Shown here one piece after another: positions 12,121-25,376 of a DNA stretch of 64,000 nt (within the stretch, counting starts at the first letter, position 1; every line of letters starts with the position of its first letter). The stretch comes from Cacajao melanocephalus (lineage: Eukaryota > Chordata > Mammalia > Primates > Pitheciidae): contig CAUYLG010038518.1 of assembly GCA_963573385.1 (NCBI GenBank), positions 62,001 through 126,000 of the forward strand. Reading direction: 5' to 3'. The position numbers and the translations under genes were made by a program. The notes beneath the pieces were generated by a model. That model was not told the DNA's origin. It worked only from the letters and a program-made list of their open reading frames with translations, and ran no database searches.

Positions 12121-15100
12121 ATGAGAGCAGAAGTGTGCTTGTTACATATTCACCCAACAGCATAGGGTGGAGGAATGATGTACAGATGGACACACACTTG
12201 GAGGGCCTGCTAGTGTCTTACCTCCCCTGTACCTGGATGGCAACACAGAGGAGGAAGTCTCCACGTAACTTGTTTTTTGTTTCAGTGTGTCTGTCCCATG
12301 TCATTCAACAGCTCCACACTCATACTCGCCGAAAGTGTGAGCTTGGGTCCCCTGCAGCAGCATCTTCACTAATGGGCATTTTCAGCTGTGCTGAGGAATC
12401 TGGGCCTGCTCCTTCCTCCCTCGCCTTCCTCTACAGCCCATGTGGATTCGCCTGCCTGCTTAGGGACCGGTACCCGCACTGTGGCTCCTGGGGTGCCAGC
12501 TTCACTCCTTCAAGGCTTGGGATGTTGAAGAATGGAGAAAGGGACCCTTATGCCAGCCAGCCTGCCCCGTGTGGCCCAAAGGCCCTTGCCAGGACCAGGT
12601 GGAGGTCAAAGTGCAGGAAAAGAAGGACATCAATTTCGGAAGAACCCGTCATGGGAATGGCAGGATGGCTCCAGGATTAGCGTGCCCTCCTGCAGCTCCC
12701 CTGGGGCCTCACCACAGCAGCTCTTGACGGCAGTCACTCGGCTCTCACATCCAGCCTTGGCCACATAGAAGCAGGCCTCGCTTCTCCCAGCTTTGCTTCT
12801 CTGCCATGCAGGACTCCTTTCCTGTCCCAGGGAGCTCTACTTTCTAAGCAGTTCCGTGGCCAACAGCTGGAGTTTTATTTTAGGGACGAGCTGGCAGCCC
12901 AGCATTTGTACTGAATGTTCCGAGTCTGCCTGGCCCGCGCCTGGTGCACCAGTGGGAACCCCACAGGGCTGGGCGTGGGGGAGTGGATTGCTTCTGAGGT
13001 TTGCTGACATTCTATTTGGCTGCCTGAAATGCTTTCTCTTCATTCAAAGAGCAGCTGCTGGTCTCCGCCCCTCCGTCTTTCCTTCCTCCTCCTGGTGGCT
13101 TCCCTGTTCCTGCTATCCTGGCTCTCCTGGCTTTTTTGATCCCCATCCTGGCTCTGGGGGAAGGAGGATGGGTCTGGAGCACCTGTGAGGCCCACGCCTG
13201 GGCCCCCTACAACAGAGGATGCAGCCCCCCAACCCCAAGAGCCCCAGATCCGAGGCCCAGAGCAGAAGCTGGGGTAGGTGAAGTGAATGCTCAGTCTGGG
13301 TGTTATCTGGGGAGGCGCTTGGGTCTCTGGGACACTCTGGTAAAATGTGCTCCACTGGAAGTTCATCATAACCAAGGGCCCATTGGTGGGCTTTTGCCTC
13401 TGGTGGCCCCAGGGCTCCTGCCTTCTGGTTACTGCCATCTGTTGGGGATGAGGGATGTCAGACTTCCCCTTCTCCGGGCATTGGCAAGAGTGGAGGCAGT
13501 TGGAAAAACATATCTATCAGGCAGTCCCATCCCTGCACGGAGGATTAGGGATCGTGCCTCAGCCCCAGAGCCCTGCCCAGTGGGGACCACATCACAGACA
13601 GACACGTTCCTGGGTGGCTCTGTGCAGTCACTGCCACCACGGGCTCCTGGGAGGCACCAAAGGCCCATCGTGAGCCCCTGAAATGACAGCACCTACCACA
13701 GTCAGCTGCCTTCATGGAAGGCACTGAATCTGCTCTCCTGGTGTGATGGAATCCCCCTTCTGTCTTTCCTGTTCATCATCCCCAGGCCCCATGCCCTCTG
13801 TGTGAGGCCATGGCAGGATATGTTGTGGGCAGCTGGATTTCCGGCCCTCTCTGGTTGCCTTTGACCAGCAGGAAAGGGATTCGGAGGCAGATGCAGCGAG
13901 CCCTTCCCAACTCAGACTGAGGAGGAAGTTTCTGCAGGGCAGGAAGGAGAAGCAATGATAGCCACTATCTAGACCCTCCCCCGTGACTCCATCCCCAAGG
14001 TGCTCCGGACAGGCCTGAGATTCCCCTTTTGGGTCCTAGCCACACTACTCCTGGTGTGAACCGGGCAGGCAGCCCAGCCCTCTCCAGCCTCGGCTCCTGG
14101 TGGCAGGAGGTGTCTTCCAGGCCTTAGCAGGAAGAGTCCCCGGGTTATGGCCCTGTCCTTGTGCCAGGACCTAGGATGGGGGTACACTCTGCTCTGGCCC
14201 CCCAGGAAGTGAGTTCCAAAGGACTCGGGCCTTCGCAGGAGAACTTGGTGGCTGTGCCTTTGACCTGGCATTGCAGGAACATAAACCCTGGATCAACTTG
14301 TGCAAAAAAGCCAGACCCACCGTCCCCACCTCTCGAGCTGCACCGCATGCTCTGGTGGTGAGAGCCTGTTTCATAGCCCTGCATAGCAGGGGGCTGCTCC
14401 GGGCAGAGCTGCAGAGATACTATGCGTCCCTTTGGAGTGGAAGAGCCTGCGGCCAGGTCAGTGAGGAGCACAGAGCGGGAGCATGAGGCTGGGCTGGAGA
14501 GGAGCTGTTTGTCCCGCCTCCCTGGCTGGAGGAGGGCACAGTCCACAGGCTATTTTAGGGAGCAAGTACTGGCCAGCCAGAATGTGTCTGAGCCTTCCCC
14601 CAAGACAGAAGCACCGTCAGAGGGGACCATCTTAGTCTTGGGGGAGCCAGGTGGAATTGCATCTAGAATAGACTGTGAACAGGGGCGCCTGTCGATTTAC
14701 ATTTATCAGGACTCTGTTCTTTTCCCTCCCAGACTTGCCCTGCAAATCTTGTTATGGGATGGCAATCAGAGAGTAGAGGGCTTATCTTGATTTTCATGAT
14801 CTTAGTGTTAATGATAGTTACCCGGGTTGGAGGTTTTTAGCCCCTTTCTTGGCCCTATACCCAACGGCCCTGTCCATGATATTTTTCAAAGTCCAGTGAA
14901 GCAGTGGAGGGAGGAGTGAGGGGGAGGAGAAGAGAAAGATGGGACTCTGTTGGCAGAAGCCCTGCTTGTCTTCCAGGACCCTGTGCAAGCTTCTGCGGAG
15001 TTCTTGCGGCTGAGAGCTGAGTCCTCTGCCTGGGGCAGGGGTGGGTGGGTTCTTGGCCATCACACTCTTGGAATCCTGAATCTTAATGTTCCACAGTCGC

Positions 15101-15527
15101 AGACCAGCCAGATCCAGGACCTCAGAGCTGCTTGTGGGGCCGTGGAGAGTCAGGCTTGCTTCCAGTCGGCACGGGGCCTGCTGTCCTTTTGCAGCTTCTG
15201 CCCTGCCAATTTTTAAGTCTCTAAACCTCTCATGGTGAATTTTTTCTCCTCCTTTAGTGGCACCCAGAAGGGCACCCAGCAATATGCCTCTGGCGTTTGA
15301 ACCGGCTGGATGTGGGATGGAGGGCGTTTAGTGGGTCCTGCGGGGAGCTCAGGCCAGGCCAGGGTTTATCGTTGTTATTGATGACACAGATAACAGCCTT
15401 GCCCTGAAGGCTTTCACAGAGTTTATCTCCTTTCTTGTTATACCGATAGGGCCAGGATGTCCACCCCCTGCTCAGTGAGGGCTAACATTGAGTATCCAGT
15501 GAGAGTGCTGTATTGAATCATATCTCA
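12121..15527. other. GC-rich unique sequence, 3.4 kb, many chance open frames
   Basis: This is one of the GC-richer stretches of the window and so has many open frames in all registers, including two plus-strand frames of 181 codons (12135-12680 and 13136-13681). Neither has a recognisable domain, signal peptide or convincing splice context, and both are overlapped by frames on the other strand. A CTCF-like core (agcagggggctgc) is at 14385-14397. No gene is called. An unrecognised exon cannot be excluded. Confidence 0.4.
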
Positions 15528-15857
15528 GCCAGGCAGTATGGCTCATGCTTGTAATTCCAGCATTTTGGGAAGCCGAGGCGGGAGGCTCACGTGAGCTAAG
15601 TTTAAGACCAGCCTGGACCACACAGTGGGACCTTGTCTCTACAAACAAAAAACAAAAGCAAACAAACAAACACAAAAAAATTAGCCAGGCACAGTGACGC
15701 ATGCCTGTAGTTCTACCTACTCAGGAGGCTGTGGTGGGAGAATCATTTGAGCCCCAGGAGGTCAAGACTGCAGTCAGCCATGATTGTGCTACCTCACTCC
15801 AGCCTAGATGGTAGAGTAAGACTCTGTCTCCAAACAAAAAAACGAAGCAAACAAAAA
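15528..15857 (+). mobile_element. Alu, old AluJ-type
   Basis: A diverged dimeric Alu with typical AluJ character (gtaattccagcattttggg, 'cctggaccacacagtgggac') and many interruptions in both A-rich regions (caaacaaacaaac). No clear target duplications remain. Confidence 0.93.
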
Positions 15858-16918
15858 TCTCCCCCTTGTTGGAGACCTCTCAGAGTGCTGGGGAAGGGGC
15901 TCCAGAGTCCATGGCCTCTGTTCTCCTCTCCCTTCCCTCGCTTCCTGGCTGTGTGAGTTTAGCTGAATAAAATTATCTCAGGCTTAGTTTTAGAAGCCAA
16001 GAATTGCATGCTAAGCCCTGAAAAGGGTCAATTACTAAATGATTAGGTCCACTAGAGTAAAAAAAAAATTATTCTCTGCTGAGAAAGTATTTTATATTTC
16101 TACTTCAAACTTTGCTCTGTTCTAGTTAAATGTGTTAGAAAGGAACATTTGTGCTTGTTAAAGAAAATTGTCAGAAGAGAACGAGGTGGTTTAAATGGAA
16201 GGATGTCCTTGGATTTGGAGTTCCAATGAAAGAACATAAGCGCTGGATGCGAACTTTGAGTTGCAAGCACAGCTCTGGGCAGAAAGGACTTTGGTGCTAA
16301 GTGCAGGTGGAAAAGGGACTTCTATTTCCTCACTGGGGTGACTAGACTATTGTATAGTCAATACTCTCTTCCTCATGGGCACCATGTTCCAGCCTCTGCT
16401 GCAGGCCACTGTGGCCCTGGGATGGCGTTCTCCATGGGGGATGTGGGCGGATGTGGCTGCTTTTTAAATTCTCTGTGTCTTTCTTCAGGTTCTCGCCTCT
16501 CATTTGCTGGATAGACAAAGAGGGCTTGGGGACCTCCGAGGCCCTCATGGTGACAGGGCCACTAAGGAGGGAAAGCCTGAGTCCCTGAAGATTTGTGTGG
16601 AGTGCTCTTTCCCCCAACCTATGGTAGACTAGGACAAAGGAATAAACAAACTTACAGCTGATTAGGTCACTGAGCATTAAGAGTTGTTTTCATAGGTGTT
16701 AACTCATCTTGGCTAATATTCCTACAAACACATTGAGGACAGGGACACTTATTACTGTTCCTTGTTTGCAGAGTCTAGCTGGTAATAGGCACAAGGATGT
16801 TTACAGAATGAATGAGTGAGAGATACATGTATCTTTACTTGGGGCAGCATGGTGCTCTGCTTTTCTTTCCTTTTGTTTTCACAAGATGATGGAAGAAGAA
16901 AGTGCTGAGATCAGACAC
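15858..16918. other. unique sequence; part may be regulatory
   Basis: No repeat or gene recognised. The AT-rich part at about 15955-16200 has words often seen in conserved enhancers (gaattgcatgctaag, caattactaaatgattagg). This is inference from composition only. Confidence 0.35.
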
Positions 16919-17276
16919 TGCTACGGTCTGATGGTGTCCCCCAAAAAATTCATGTGATGAAATCCTAACCCCCAAAGTGATGGTGTTAGGAGGTAGGGCA
17001 TTTCGGAGGTGATGAAGTCATGAGGGTGAAGCCCTCATGCATGGGATTAGTGTCCTTGTGGAAGAGGCCCTAGGGCGCTGCCTTACCTCCTCTACCACGT
17101 GACAACACAGTGAGAAGTCATGGTCTATGAGGAAGGGGCCCTCACCAGTCACCCAATCTATCAGTGCCTTGCTGTGGGACTTCCTAGCCTCCAGAACTGA
17201 GAGAAATAAGTTTCTGTCATTTATGAACCACCTAGTCTATGGTATTTTGTAATGGCAGCTGAAATGGACTAAAACA
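16919..17276 (+). mobile_element. MLT1-type MaLR solo LTR
   Basis: Starts TGCTACGGTCTGATG and ends GGACTAAAACA. Landmarks are in order: 'aaatcctaacccccaaag', 'catgcatgggattagtgtcc', 'cctccagaactgagagaaat' and 'cctagtctatggtattttg'. The LTR is complete at 358 bp, close to the family's usual length. Short acac words flank both ends and may be the target duplication. Confidence 0.9.
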
Positions 17277-17698
17277 ACACTCTACATAGAAAAATGGGGA
17301 CTTCCTAGCTCTTAGCATCTTCTTACTCCTTTACAGGAGAATAAAGTCATCAAGAGTTATTGATGCCAGCACTGCCCTGGAGGGATGAAGGGAAAGGGAC
17401 TTGTTTTTCCTGTACTTACCTTTCTTTAAACCTGTCCTGTAGCTGCATCAGATGGTCAAAGTGGCATCACCTTAACAGTTATGCTTAATTCTTTTCATAA
17501 ATAATCATATTTAGTAGAAAAAGAATAACTGAGTCAAAGAGTTTTATATAATGATGTCCTTTAGTTGACTGTGTTCTTGGAAACTCCGATTGTTCAGAAC
17601 TGCAGACAAAAATCAGATCACACCAGGAAAGAGCCTAGGTCAAAATGAATTTCCACATTAGTGTTAAATTTGCAAACTTGAAGTGAACACAAGCATAG
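17277..17698. other. unique AT-rich sequence
   Basis: About 420 bases between two solo LTRs. No gene or repeat recognised. Confidence 0.4.
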
Positions 17699-18070
17699 TG
17701 TATTTTTAGTCTGTTCTCCCGCTGCTGATAAAGACATACCCAAGACCAGGTAGTTTATAAAGGAAAGTGGTTTAATTGACTTACAGTTCCACATGGCTGG
17801 GGAGGCTTCACAATTATGGTGGAAGGTGAAGGAGGAGCAACGTCACGTCTTGCATGGCAGTGGGCAAGACAGCATGTGCAGGGGAACTCCCCTTAAGAAA
17901 ACCATCAGATCTAATGAGGCTTATTCACTATCACAAGAACAGCATGGGAAACACCCGTCTCCATGATTCAATTACCTCCCATGATTCAATGTCCCTCTCA
18001 TGACACTTGGGAATTATGAGAGTTACAGTTCAAGATGAGATTTGTGGGGGGACATAGTCAAACCATATCA
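17699..18070 (-). mobile_element. THE1 MaLR solo LTR
   Basis: A complete LTR in reverse orientation, about 372 bp. It starts TGTATTTTTAGTCTGTTCTC and ends AAACCATATCA, which is the reverse of the THE1 start. It contains 'catggctggggaggcttcac', 'aggggaactccccttaag' and 'tcagatctaatgaggctta'. THE1 is restricted to anthropoid primates, which dates this insertion and supports the host call. Confidence 0.94.
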
Positions 18071-21000
18071 CATGTCATTGAATATTTTGTATATTTCCAA
18101 AAGGGTACTAAATTGTCCCTCCCCCATGCATAAAAATGCAACTCCAGGCACGTTCACCTCCAGGCTGTATGAACCTGCTCAGAATCAGACAGCCCATGAA
18201 CATCCTCCATGTTCAACTCCACAGATGTCACAGTTGACTTTCATCGACAGCCGACAACCACTATGCTTTATTGAAAAAATCTAGGAGGAGAAACATGCAG
18301 AATGCCATATGGTACACAAGGACTAGAATATGCTTTTAGAGGCTGGGGTGTTTGATATTAGAACATATCAAGTAGATTGTGGACTCCTTAAATGACTTTA
18401 TTATGGATCTTCATGTCAAAGGGGGAGTTTTAAATGGAGATGTTGATAGGCTCAATTATTTCCATGTGTTATTACATTTTCCTTCATTGTAGACCTGGCT
18501 ATGTGCTGTGGTCTGCATATTTGTACCTGCCTAACCTTAGATGGATTTTACTAGATTTAGTGGCTACAAACACTCAATTTTCATGAGTAGATTAGGGGGC
18601 TCTTTGAAAAATGGGGCTAAAATCCTCTAAAGATGGAATCCAGACGCATGCGTGTGTATTTATTTTGAGCTACCAGAACAATCTTGGGCGTGTCTTTCTA
18701 TCTGTTCTGTGTACAGGCTTTGACTTAAAGTTTTTGTTGCACAGATACCATGCCATGGATGTTGAGTCTGCAAAGGACACAGCGGGAGCCCAGCTGTAGC
18801 AAGCTGCATTTTCATTCTGAATGTCTAGGAGATTAGAATTTAGTGTAGCTCACAAGAGTTAAGGTTTTCTTCCAAATCCTCTGACATGTTGTGGACTGCG
18901 GATTCCAAGTTTATGATTACATTTATTAGCGCCTTCTGCATTTGTGGGGCTGATTTGCCTGTGGGAGAATGCTTTGCCCTTTCTGGTGGATAGACTTGTT
19001 TTTCTGAAGCTTTGGGAGGCAGGGGTAGCGATGATGTTGGAGAGGTGGCCTCGTCCCAACATTTCCTCCTCCCTGCCTCCTCCCAAAATGTGGGAGTCAT
19101 AAAACCTGAGTTAAACTGAGCAAAAATGCAAAACCTCCCTGCTTGAGGCAAGATGCCTCAGAGCAGAGGTCCTGAGACGTCATCGGGGTGGGCACCCACA
19201 TGGACTGATTTCAGGGATACATGTGGTGGATCATGGCTTTAAAATGTAGGCCGAATTCTGTGATCCTCCTCCAGTTGAGAGATGGGGTCCCCTACTCCAA
19301 ACCCTTCACAGTTGGTAACTCCCTGACTCCACAGCAGCCGAGCACAGGGAGGGTGGGCTGAGGCCCAGCTTGGTGGCTCTGACCCGGGATCATCTCCTTT
19401 GTTAAAGCCCCATCCTGCTGGGAGGACCAGGCTTCTCTCTGTCATTAAGGGTATAAAGGTCAGGTGGGCAGTTCTCAGATAAGAGAATGAAGAAACAGGA
19501 AGTCAGGAGGAGAGGAGACCCAGGAAAGGGCTGCCCACCCGAGACCCAGCCAAACGTCCCCACCTAGGCCTCCTTCTGCCTGTGCTTGGAGACAACACGG
19601 CCAGGCAGAGCCATATGAGCCACATGAGCCACAGCATTTTCTGTTCTCGAATGGCTCAGCTTTGGGGAAGCTCAGCCGCCTCTTGTGTAAGGAGGTATTC
19701 TGGCAAATACCTTTTTCTTGGGACGTGTGACTGCATTTGCGATGCCAGCCCAGGGCGACTGCTGCTGCTGCAGGCTGTGAAACTTGGGAGTGGCTGCAGG
19801 GGCGGGGCTTTGGAGTTTCCTCTAAGAAAGAGGAAGGTGCCAAGTTCAGGGCTCTGGGTGGCCTCCAGCTCAGTGTCTGCTTTCATGGGCTATGGTAAGA
19901 CGTAGAGCATGGCTTTCTGTTTGGAAGAAGGGAGCAAACTCTCCCCACACATGAGAGAAACCAAGAGGCTCAATTCCAGTCACAGGGAAGTGACCGGTCA
20001 TATCTCTGAGCCTGAGAAGATGTCCAGTTGGGGACACACCAAGGCAGAGCTTGGGTGTGAGGTCAGAGCAGGATGGACCGCGCTGTGTGAATACAGGGTT
20101 GGGAACTGAACTCTCGCTGGGTGAGGCTTCCTAATAGAAGCACTTGGGAGCCCCCACTTTCCGTCACGGGACCGTCCTTGTCTGTGCTGTGGATTGTGGA
20201 TTCCGAGTTTGTGGGTCCCTCACACTGCACCTTTGTGAGTGCAGTCACTGGTGTGAAACTCTGTCTGGGTGGGAGTGGGGAGGGTCGGTTTTGGGAGAGT
20301 CAGCACTGGGGACTACCTTCTTTGCTGTGTGGGACCCTGTGCCCAGAGCATCTCCTTGAAGCAATCTTTTAACAAAGTTCTTTGTATGGTGAGCTAATCA
20401 CTCCTTCCAAAATGAGTCTGGCCGGATGTTTCCCTTCTCTGTCTAGGAACGGAGCACATGTTCCTGCTGCACTACCCACATGTTACCAAAAAAATCAAAG
20501 AAAGGTGGAGCTGAGTTAATGACACTGACACCCATGTGCTTAGGGCAAAGATACGGATGCCTGTCCCTGTCTTTGAAGTAGGTACAAAGTACTATGGACT
20601 GATGAGTGGGTGGACAGATTTGAGAGAAAGCAGGTATGGCAAAATGTTCATGGTGCATGCAGGCCATGGGGCTCAGGATGCAATTCTTTCCACTTTTCTA
20701 GATATTAGAAATATTTACCGTGAAACACTGGGTGATCTCAGAGCTGTGAGGCCCCTTAGGATCACCCACTCATGTCTCCATTCTGCACTGACCGCACTGT
20801 CAGAGCACGGCACTGGGGGATGGGACCCCTGACCTTCGGATGGCGCATGGTGCATATTCGTGGGAAGGATACTCTGTGGTGGAGGATGGGCCACCTCCTG
20901 CAGGGCAGCCAGCAGCCCCCAGGCACTGGCTCCCAGGAGCAGCCTTTAGTCACAGAGACAGGGACAGATAGGGCAGGTGGGGTGGTTCCATCCCAGATCA

Positions 21001-22228
21001 ACAAGAACTAGTCTAGGCCTGGAAGGCCCAGAGAGGGCAGCCTGCCCCAGGGAGGGTACACAGCATGGGAGTGGCCTCAGCAACCTAGAGCCTGGGAGCC
21101 GAAGTCCCTGGCTGGGCTTTTTGTTCAGTCTCTTGCTTTTTATAAAGCCAAATGGTGCTCGAGCCAGTCATTTAGGGATTTGTAGCAATTCTCTGCTCTG
21201 GGTACCACTGAGTGTACTGAAAATAACCATGGTTGTGCTTTCTCTCAAGTTCGTGGAACTATGGGGGAGGCGAGGCGGCGTGTGTTTGGAGTTGTTTTTC
21301 AGGAGTCGTGACAGGTCTTGCTGACTCACACACAACAGAGCAGTATCTGATAGGGCTGCCAGGTTTATGGATGCAGCCTGTGACCTTGGAATGATGTTTT
21401 TAAGTGTAAAGTTACTGAGCTAAGTAGTATGAAACCTCAGGCTCTACCTGTTCCCAGCTGGAACTCACGATTAAAGTCAGCAGACCAGATTTACCATTGG
21501 TGGTTAAGTCACTGTCAGTGCCACACACAGTCACTCCAGTGGGGGAATGGGGGACACACTGTGACTGCTCCATTGGCCGAGGGGACCTGAACTCCTTATT
21601 TCCAGAACCCCAGCCACCCCTCCACCACAGTAAGACCCAGCCCCAACTCACAGGATATTCAGCTACTTTCCACTGAGAGAAATTTTTTTCTTTAGGGAGC
21701 TTTCTTGCCTCATTTTGGATCAAGCTTTTATTTTAAATTAGCGGTGAGCTCTAAGCACCGTGGAGATCAATGCGGGAAGCTTCCCCCTTTCTTCTTGATA
21801 TTTTACATGTGCACAAAGCAATGAAAGGTGACTGGCTCAGAATGACTCCACAGCTGTGGCAGTGATTTTGCTGTGGCTGAGGATGACCCTGGGCACACCT
21901 GTTTCCCAAGTTACTGCCTCAGTTTACCTGAAGTGATTTTAATTTCTCTCTGGGTTTACTCATTTAGAAGAATTAAGGAAAGGTTTGCTGCAATTTCTAG
22001 TTAAAATGGGCAGATTGATCGTGTGTGTTTTTCTGCATTCCCCCTGAATCATCACAAAATTTTAGTAAATGAATAGGAAAAGATAGAAATCCAAAGGGAT
22101 GTGGTTACCAGCAGATCAGACATATCAACACAATTTCGAAAAATGGAAAGTGCATGGCTTAGCTTAGTTAATACCTGTGTGTTTTGTTAATACATAGATA
22201 TTAACTAAAACCTATGTACCAGCAAGTC
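18071..22228. other. unique sequence, 4.2 kb
   Basis: The longest repeat-poor stretch of the left half. No gene recognised. Open frames reach 122 codons (minus strand 19475-19843), and overlapping frames are present on the other strand. Composition changes from AT-rich (18.1-19.1 kb) to GC-rich (19.2-21.3 kb) and back. Confidence 0.45.
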
Positions 22229-22264
22229 TGTGTGTGTGTGGGGGGGGGGGGTGGGTGGGGGGGG
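22229..22264. repeat. (TG)n followed by a long G run
   Basis: Six TG units run into 12 consecutive G, then tGGGt and 8 more G. The strand fits a G-quadruplex pattern with one-base loops and is prone to length change. Confidence 0.95.
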
Positions 22265-22294
22265 TAATGGCATAACAAAGAAGAACATTTATGA

Positions 22295-22740
22295 TTGTTC
22301 CAGTTACTGTTGGTGCACAACAAACTAACCCAAACGAGAGTACATAAAGATCATTTTATCATCCTCACAGATAAGGTGGGTCAGAAATTCAGTCATGGCA
22401 AAGCAGGGAGACGTTATGTCTGATCCACTGTATCAGGAGCCCCCGCTGGGAAGACTCGAAGGCTAGACTCAGCTGTCAACAGAGCACCTCTATGTAGCCT
22501 CTTCATGTGTCAGGGGCTTCCTCACAGCATGGTGGTTGAGTGCACAGAGGGAACATTCCAAGTCTTTAGGTGACAACTGCTGTAGACATCACATTGACCT
22601 TCTTTTAACCATAATCTGTTGTTTGAAGCCATCATAAGCCTGCCGGATTGAAGGGTCCATACATCCCTACCTTTCAACAGGAAAGCATCAGAGAACTGTG
22701 AAACCACATTTTACAACTGCAGCAATGGTCACGCAGAACC
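22295..22740 (-). mobile_element. old LTR-like repeat (MaLR-like)
   Basis: The order 'ttccagttactgttggtgca', 'caacaaactaacccaaac', 'tcctcacagataaggtgggt' and 'cagaaattcagtcatgg' follows a common old mammalian LTR read in reverse ('ctgttgtgcacaacaaatta', 'ctgtgggtcaggaattc'). The subfamily is not identified and the edges are estimates. Confidence 0.4.
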
Positions 22741-22829
22741 CTAGGAGACTTGCAATCAGAAGCACCAAAGGCCAGGGTGTGGCACAGCCACCCTGCAGAA
22801 GGCAGGAGAGGCTCTGAACTTGGAGATTC

Positions 22830-23732
22830 CAGTTAAAGTTGAAGACACAGAACCCAGATGGAGAGTAGGTGAATTAAGTGAAAACCTGCTTTCTGAATAG
22901 TCAGACCCCTCCACTCAGCCCTCATTCTCCACTCAGTTTTGGGAATGTTGCCACCAGGATCATGCCCATCGGCTGGAAGGTCAATTCTTCTTTGGTGAAA
23001 TGAGAAACCAAAGAAAAGAGACCTATTAATTGACATAAAACCACCAGGTTCCCACCTGATAAACCTTCAGTGAGGTGACCCTATGACAGTCTCCATTCAC
23101 CCACACTGAGCTTCCAGTTAGCCAAATGGGGCCTTAATTAGTGAAAGAGAAGGCCCTAGACACCTGAGCATCTGGGGAAAGCCTCTGTTGGGAAGACATA
23201 AACACACAAATGAAACAGCAACAAACAGAAAAAAAGAACTCAGAGAAAGAAGTACAATGCATCAGAAAACAAAGACAAGGCAAAGAAAATATAAAAAACA
23301 AAGAAATAGCCAATAGTGAGACATTAAAAAGAGAACTTTTAGGGTATGTAAAAGAACTCTTAGAAAGGAAAAATATGTGACAGAAGTAAAAAAACTCAAT
23401 AGGAGTTTGGGAAATGGTGTTGAGGAAATCTTCCAGAAAATAGAACAGAAAAACAAAGAGATATACAAGAAGAAAATTCAAGATTAATCAAGAAGATACA
23501 TCTGAAAAAAGAAGAGTTCCAGAAATAGAAAACAGAAAGAGAGGAAATTATCACAGACATTTACCAAAATGGAAGGAGGGGAATTTTTATGTTGGAAGAA
23601 CCATCAAGTGCTTAGCACAATGGTGGACGAAAAAACCAAACCCACATCAATGCATATCATCATGAAACTCAGGACACCAGGGATAAAGAGAAGATATCAA
23701 AGGCATGTTGAGGGTGCTGGAAGAGGCAGGGG

Positions 23733-23772
<40 letters not shown>

Positions 23773-23960
23773 ATGAGAATAGGTCCTATGCAAAGGATTT
23801 AAAATGAACTTGACCTTGACTCCTGCGCAGCAGCCATGGGAAGCAACAGTAGAAGGATGCCTTCCACACCCTGAGGAGAAATGATTTGTATCCTAGAATT
23901 TCACACTCAGCCAAACTTTTAGTAAGATGCAAAGCTCAGTGGGTAAATTTGCTGCTGGAA
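22830..23960 (+). mobile_element. old L1-lineage sequence (HAL1/L1M 5' part-like)
   Basis: An A-rich purine strand with words in the order of an old L1-lineage ORF1 region: 'tcaataggagtttgggaaat', 'gttgaggaaatcttccagaa', 'aggacaccagggataaagag', 'cctagaatttcacactcagcc'. The frame is broken. A 115-codon frame on the minus strand (23134-23481) is antisense to it and is rich in F and L because of the A-richness, so it is not called. Confidence 0.5.
23731..23773. repeat. (GA)n microsatellite
   Basis: About 20 GA units with one AAGA interruption, within the old L1-lineage segment. The strand is all purine. Confidence 0.96.
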
Positions 23961-24220
23961 AGCTTGACTGCCTATGAAAGTGTCCACATTTTCCTTGGTT
24001 TAGGTTAATACAGAATCTTTCAGAAGATTCTGAAAGATCTGCAGTGTCATCTGGTGCAGTGTTTATCCCAAGTTTACAGGGACATTCCTGACATACTTTT
24101 CCCTTCAAGTGGCTTCTATGTGTGTTTTCCTTATGGTCAGACTTCTTGAAAACATAGTATGTATCGGTGCTTCTAACTTTTTTTTGACCTATGGATCACT
24201 CTTAAGAATTGATAAAAGTA

Positions 24221-24360
24221 GGCCGGGCGTGGTGGCTCACGCTTGTAATCCAAGCACTTTGGAGGCCAAGGCGGGCAGATCACCTGAGGTTGGGAGTTCA
24301 AGACCAGCCTGACCAACATGGTGAAACCCTGTCTTAAAAAAAAAAAAAAGAAAAGAAAGA
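24221..24360 (+). mobile_element. monomeric Alu with perfect target duplications
   Basis: Only the left arm is present, followed by an A tail with 'gaaaagaaag'. Perfect 16-bp target duplications, aagaattgataaaagt, lie at 24204-24219 and 24361-24376. This shows that it inserted as a half-Alu and was not truncated later. It shares derived bases with the monomer at 7181-7345. Confidence 0.97.
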
Positions 24361-24509
24361 AAGAATTGATAAAAGTGACAAAACATCTTCTAGAAAAGAA
24401 AAATGCATGTATGCATACATACGGTGAGATTTTGGAGTTAACCTTGAAGGTCCACAGGTACCTGAGGCCACTTGCTATTTCTCTTCTCACATCCATTTTT
24501 TACATGCAC

Positions 24510-24789
24510 TATCTTATTCCATTTTATCAACTACCTTTTTCTTCTTTTGTATCACAAAAGTAATATATTGCAGGAAAATATAATCAAAGAGAAAGTCCCA
24601 ATTTATACCTGTCTTACTAGATCATTCTTTCTCAGGTGTTCTAATTTATCCTCCAAGGTATTTTTAAATTATGTGTGTGTATCTGTGGGTGTGTGTGTGT
24701 GGGTGGGGTGTTCATGTAAATATACAAAATAACTGCATATAAACAATCTTATAGTCATATAGTGTGTTTTAAATAAAACTCATATTTTA
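24510..24789 (+). mobile_element. L1M 3' UTR fragment, left part of a nested block
   Basis: 'tcacaaaagtaatatattgc', then 'gaaaatataatcaaagagaa', resembles the L1M 3' UTR stretch 'acaaaagtaatacatgctca'. It appears to continue to the right of the Alu and of the Tigger-like element. A TG-rich tract interrupts it at 24671-24712. Confidence 0.5.

Positions 24790-25376
<587 letters not shown>

Noticed and set aside
12135..13681. Two 181-codon plus-strand frames
   Set aside because: Same reason: GC-rich block, overlapping antisense frames, no domain, no splice support.
23134..23481. 115-codon F/L-rich minus-strand frame
   Set aside because: Antisense to an A-rich old L1-lineage segment. The hydrophobic residues come from T-rich codons.
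24221..24360. BC200 (BCYRN1)-like RNA gene
   Set aside because: The left arm resembles AluS and not the BC200 arm, and the unique C-rich 3' part of BC200 is absent. It is a retroposed Alu monomer. The same holds for 7181-7345.
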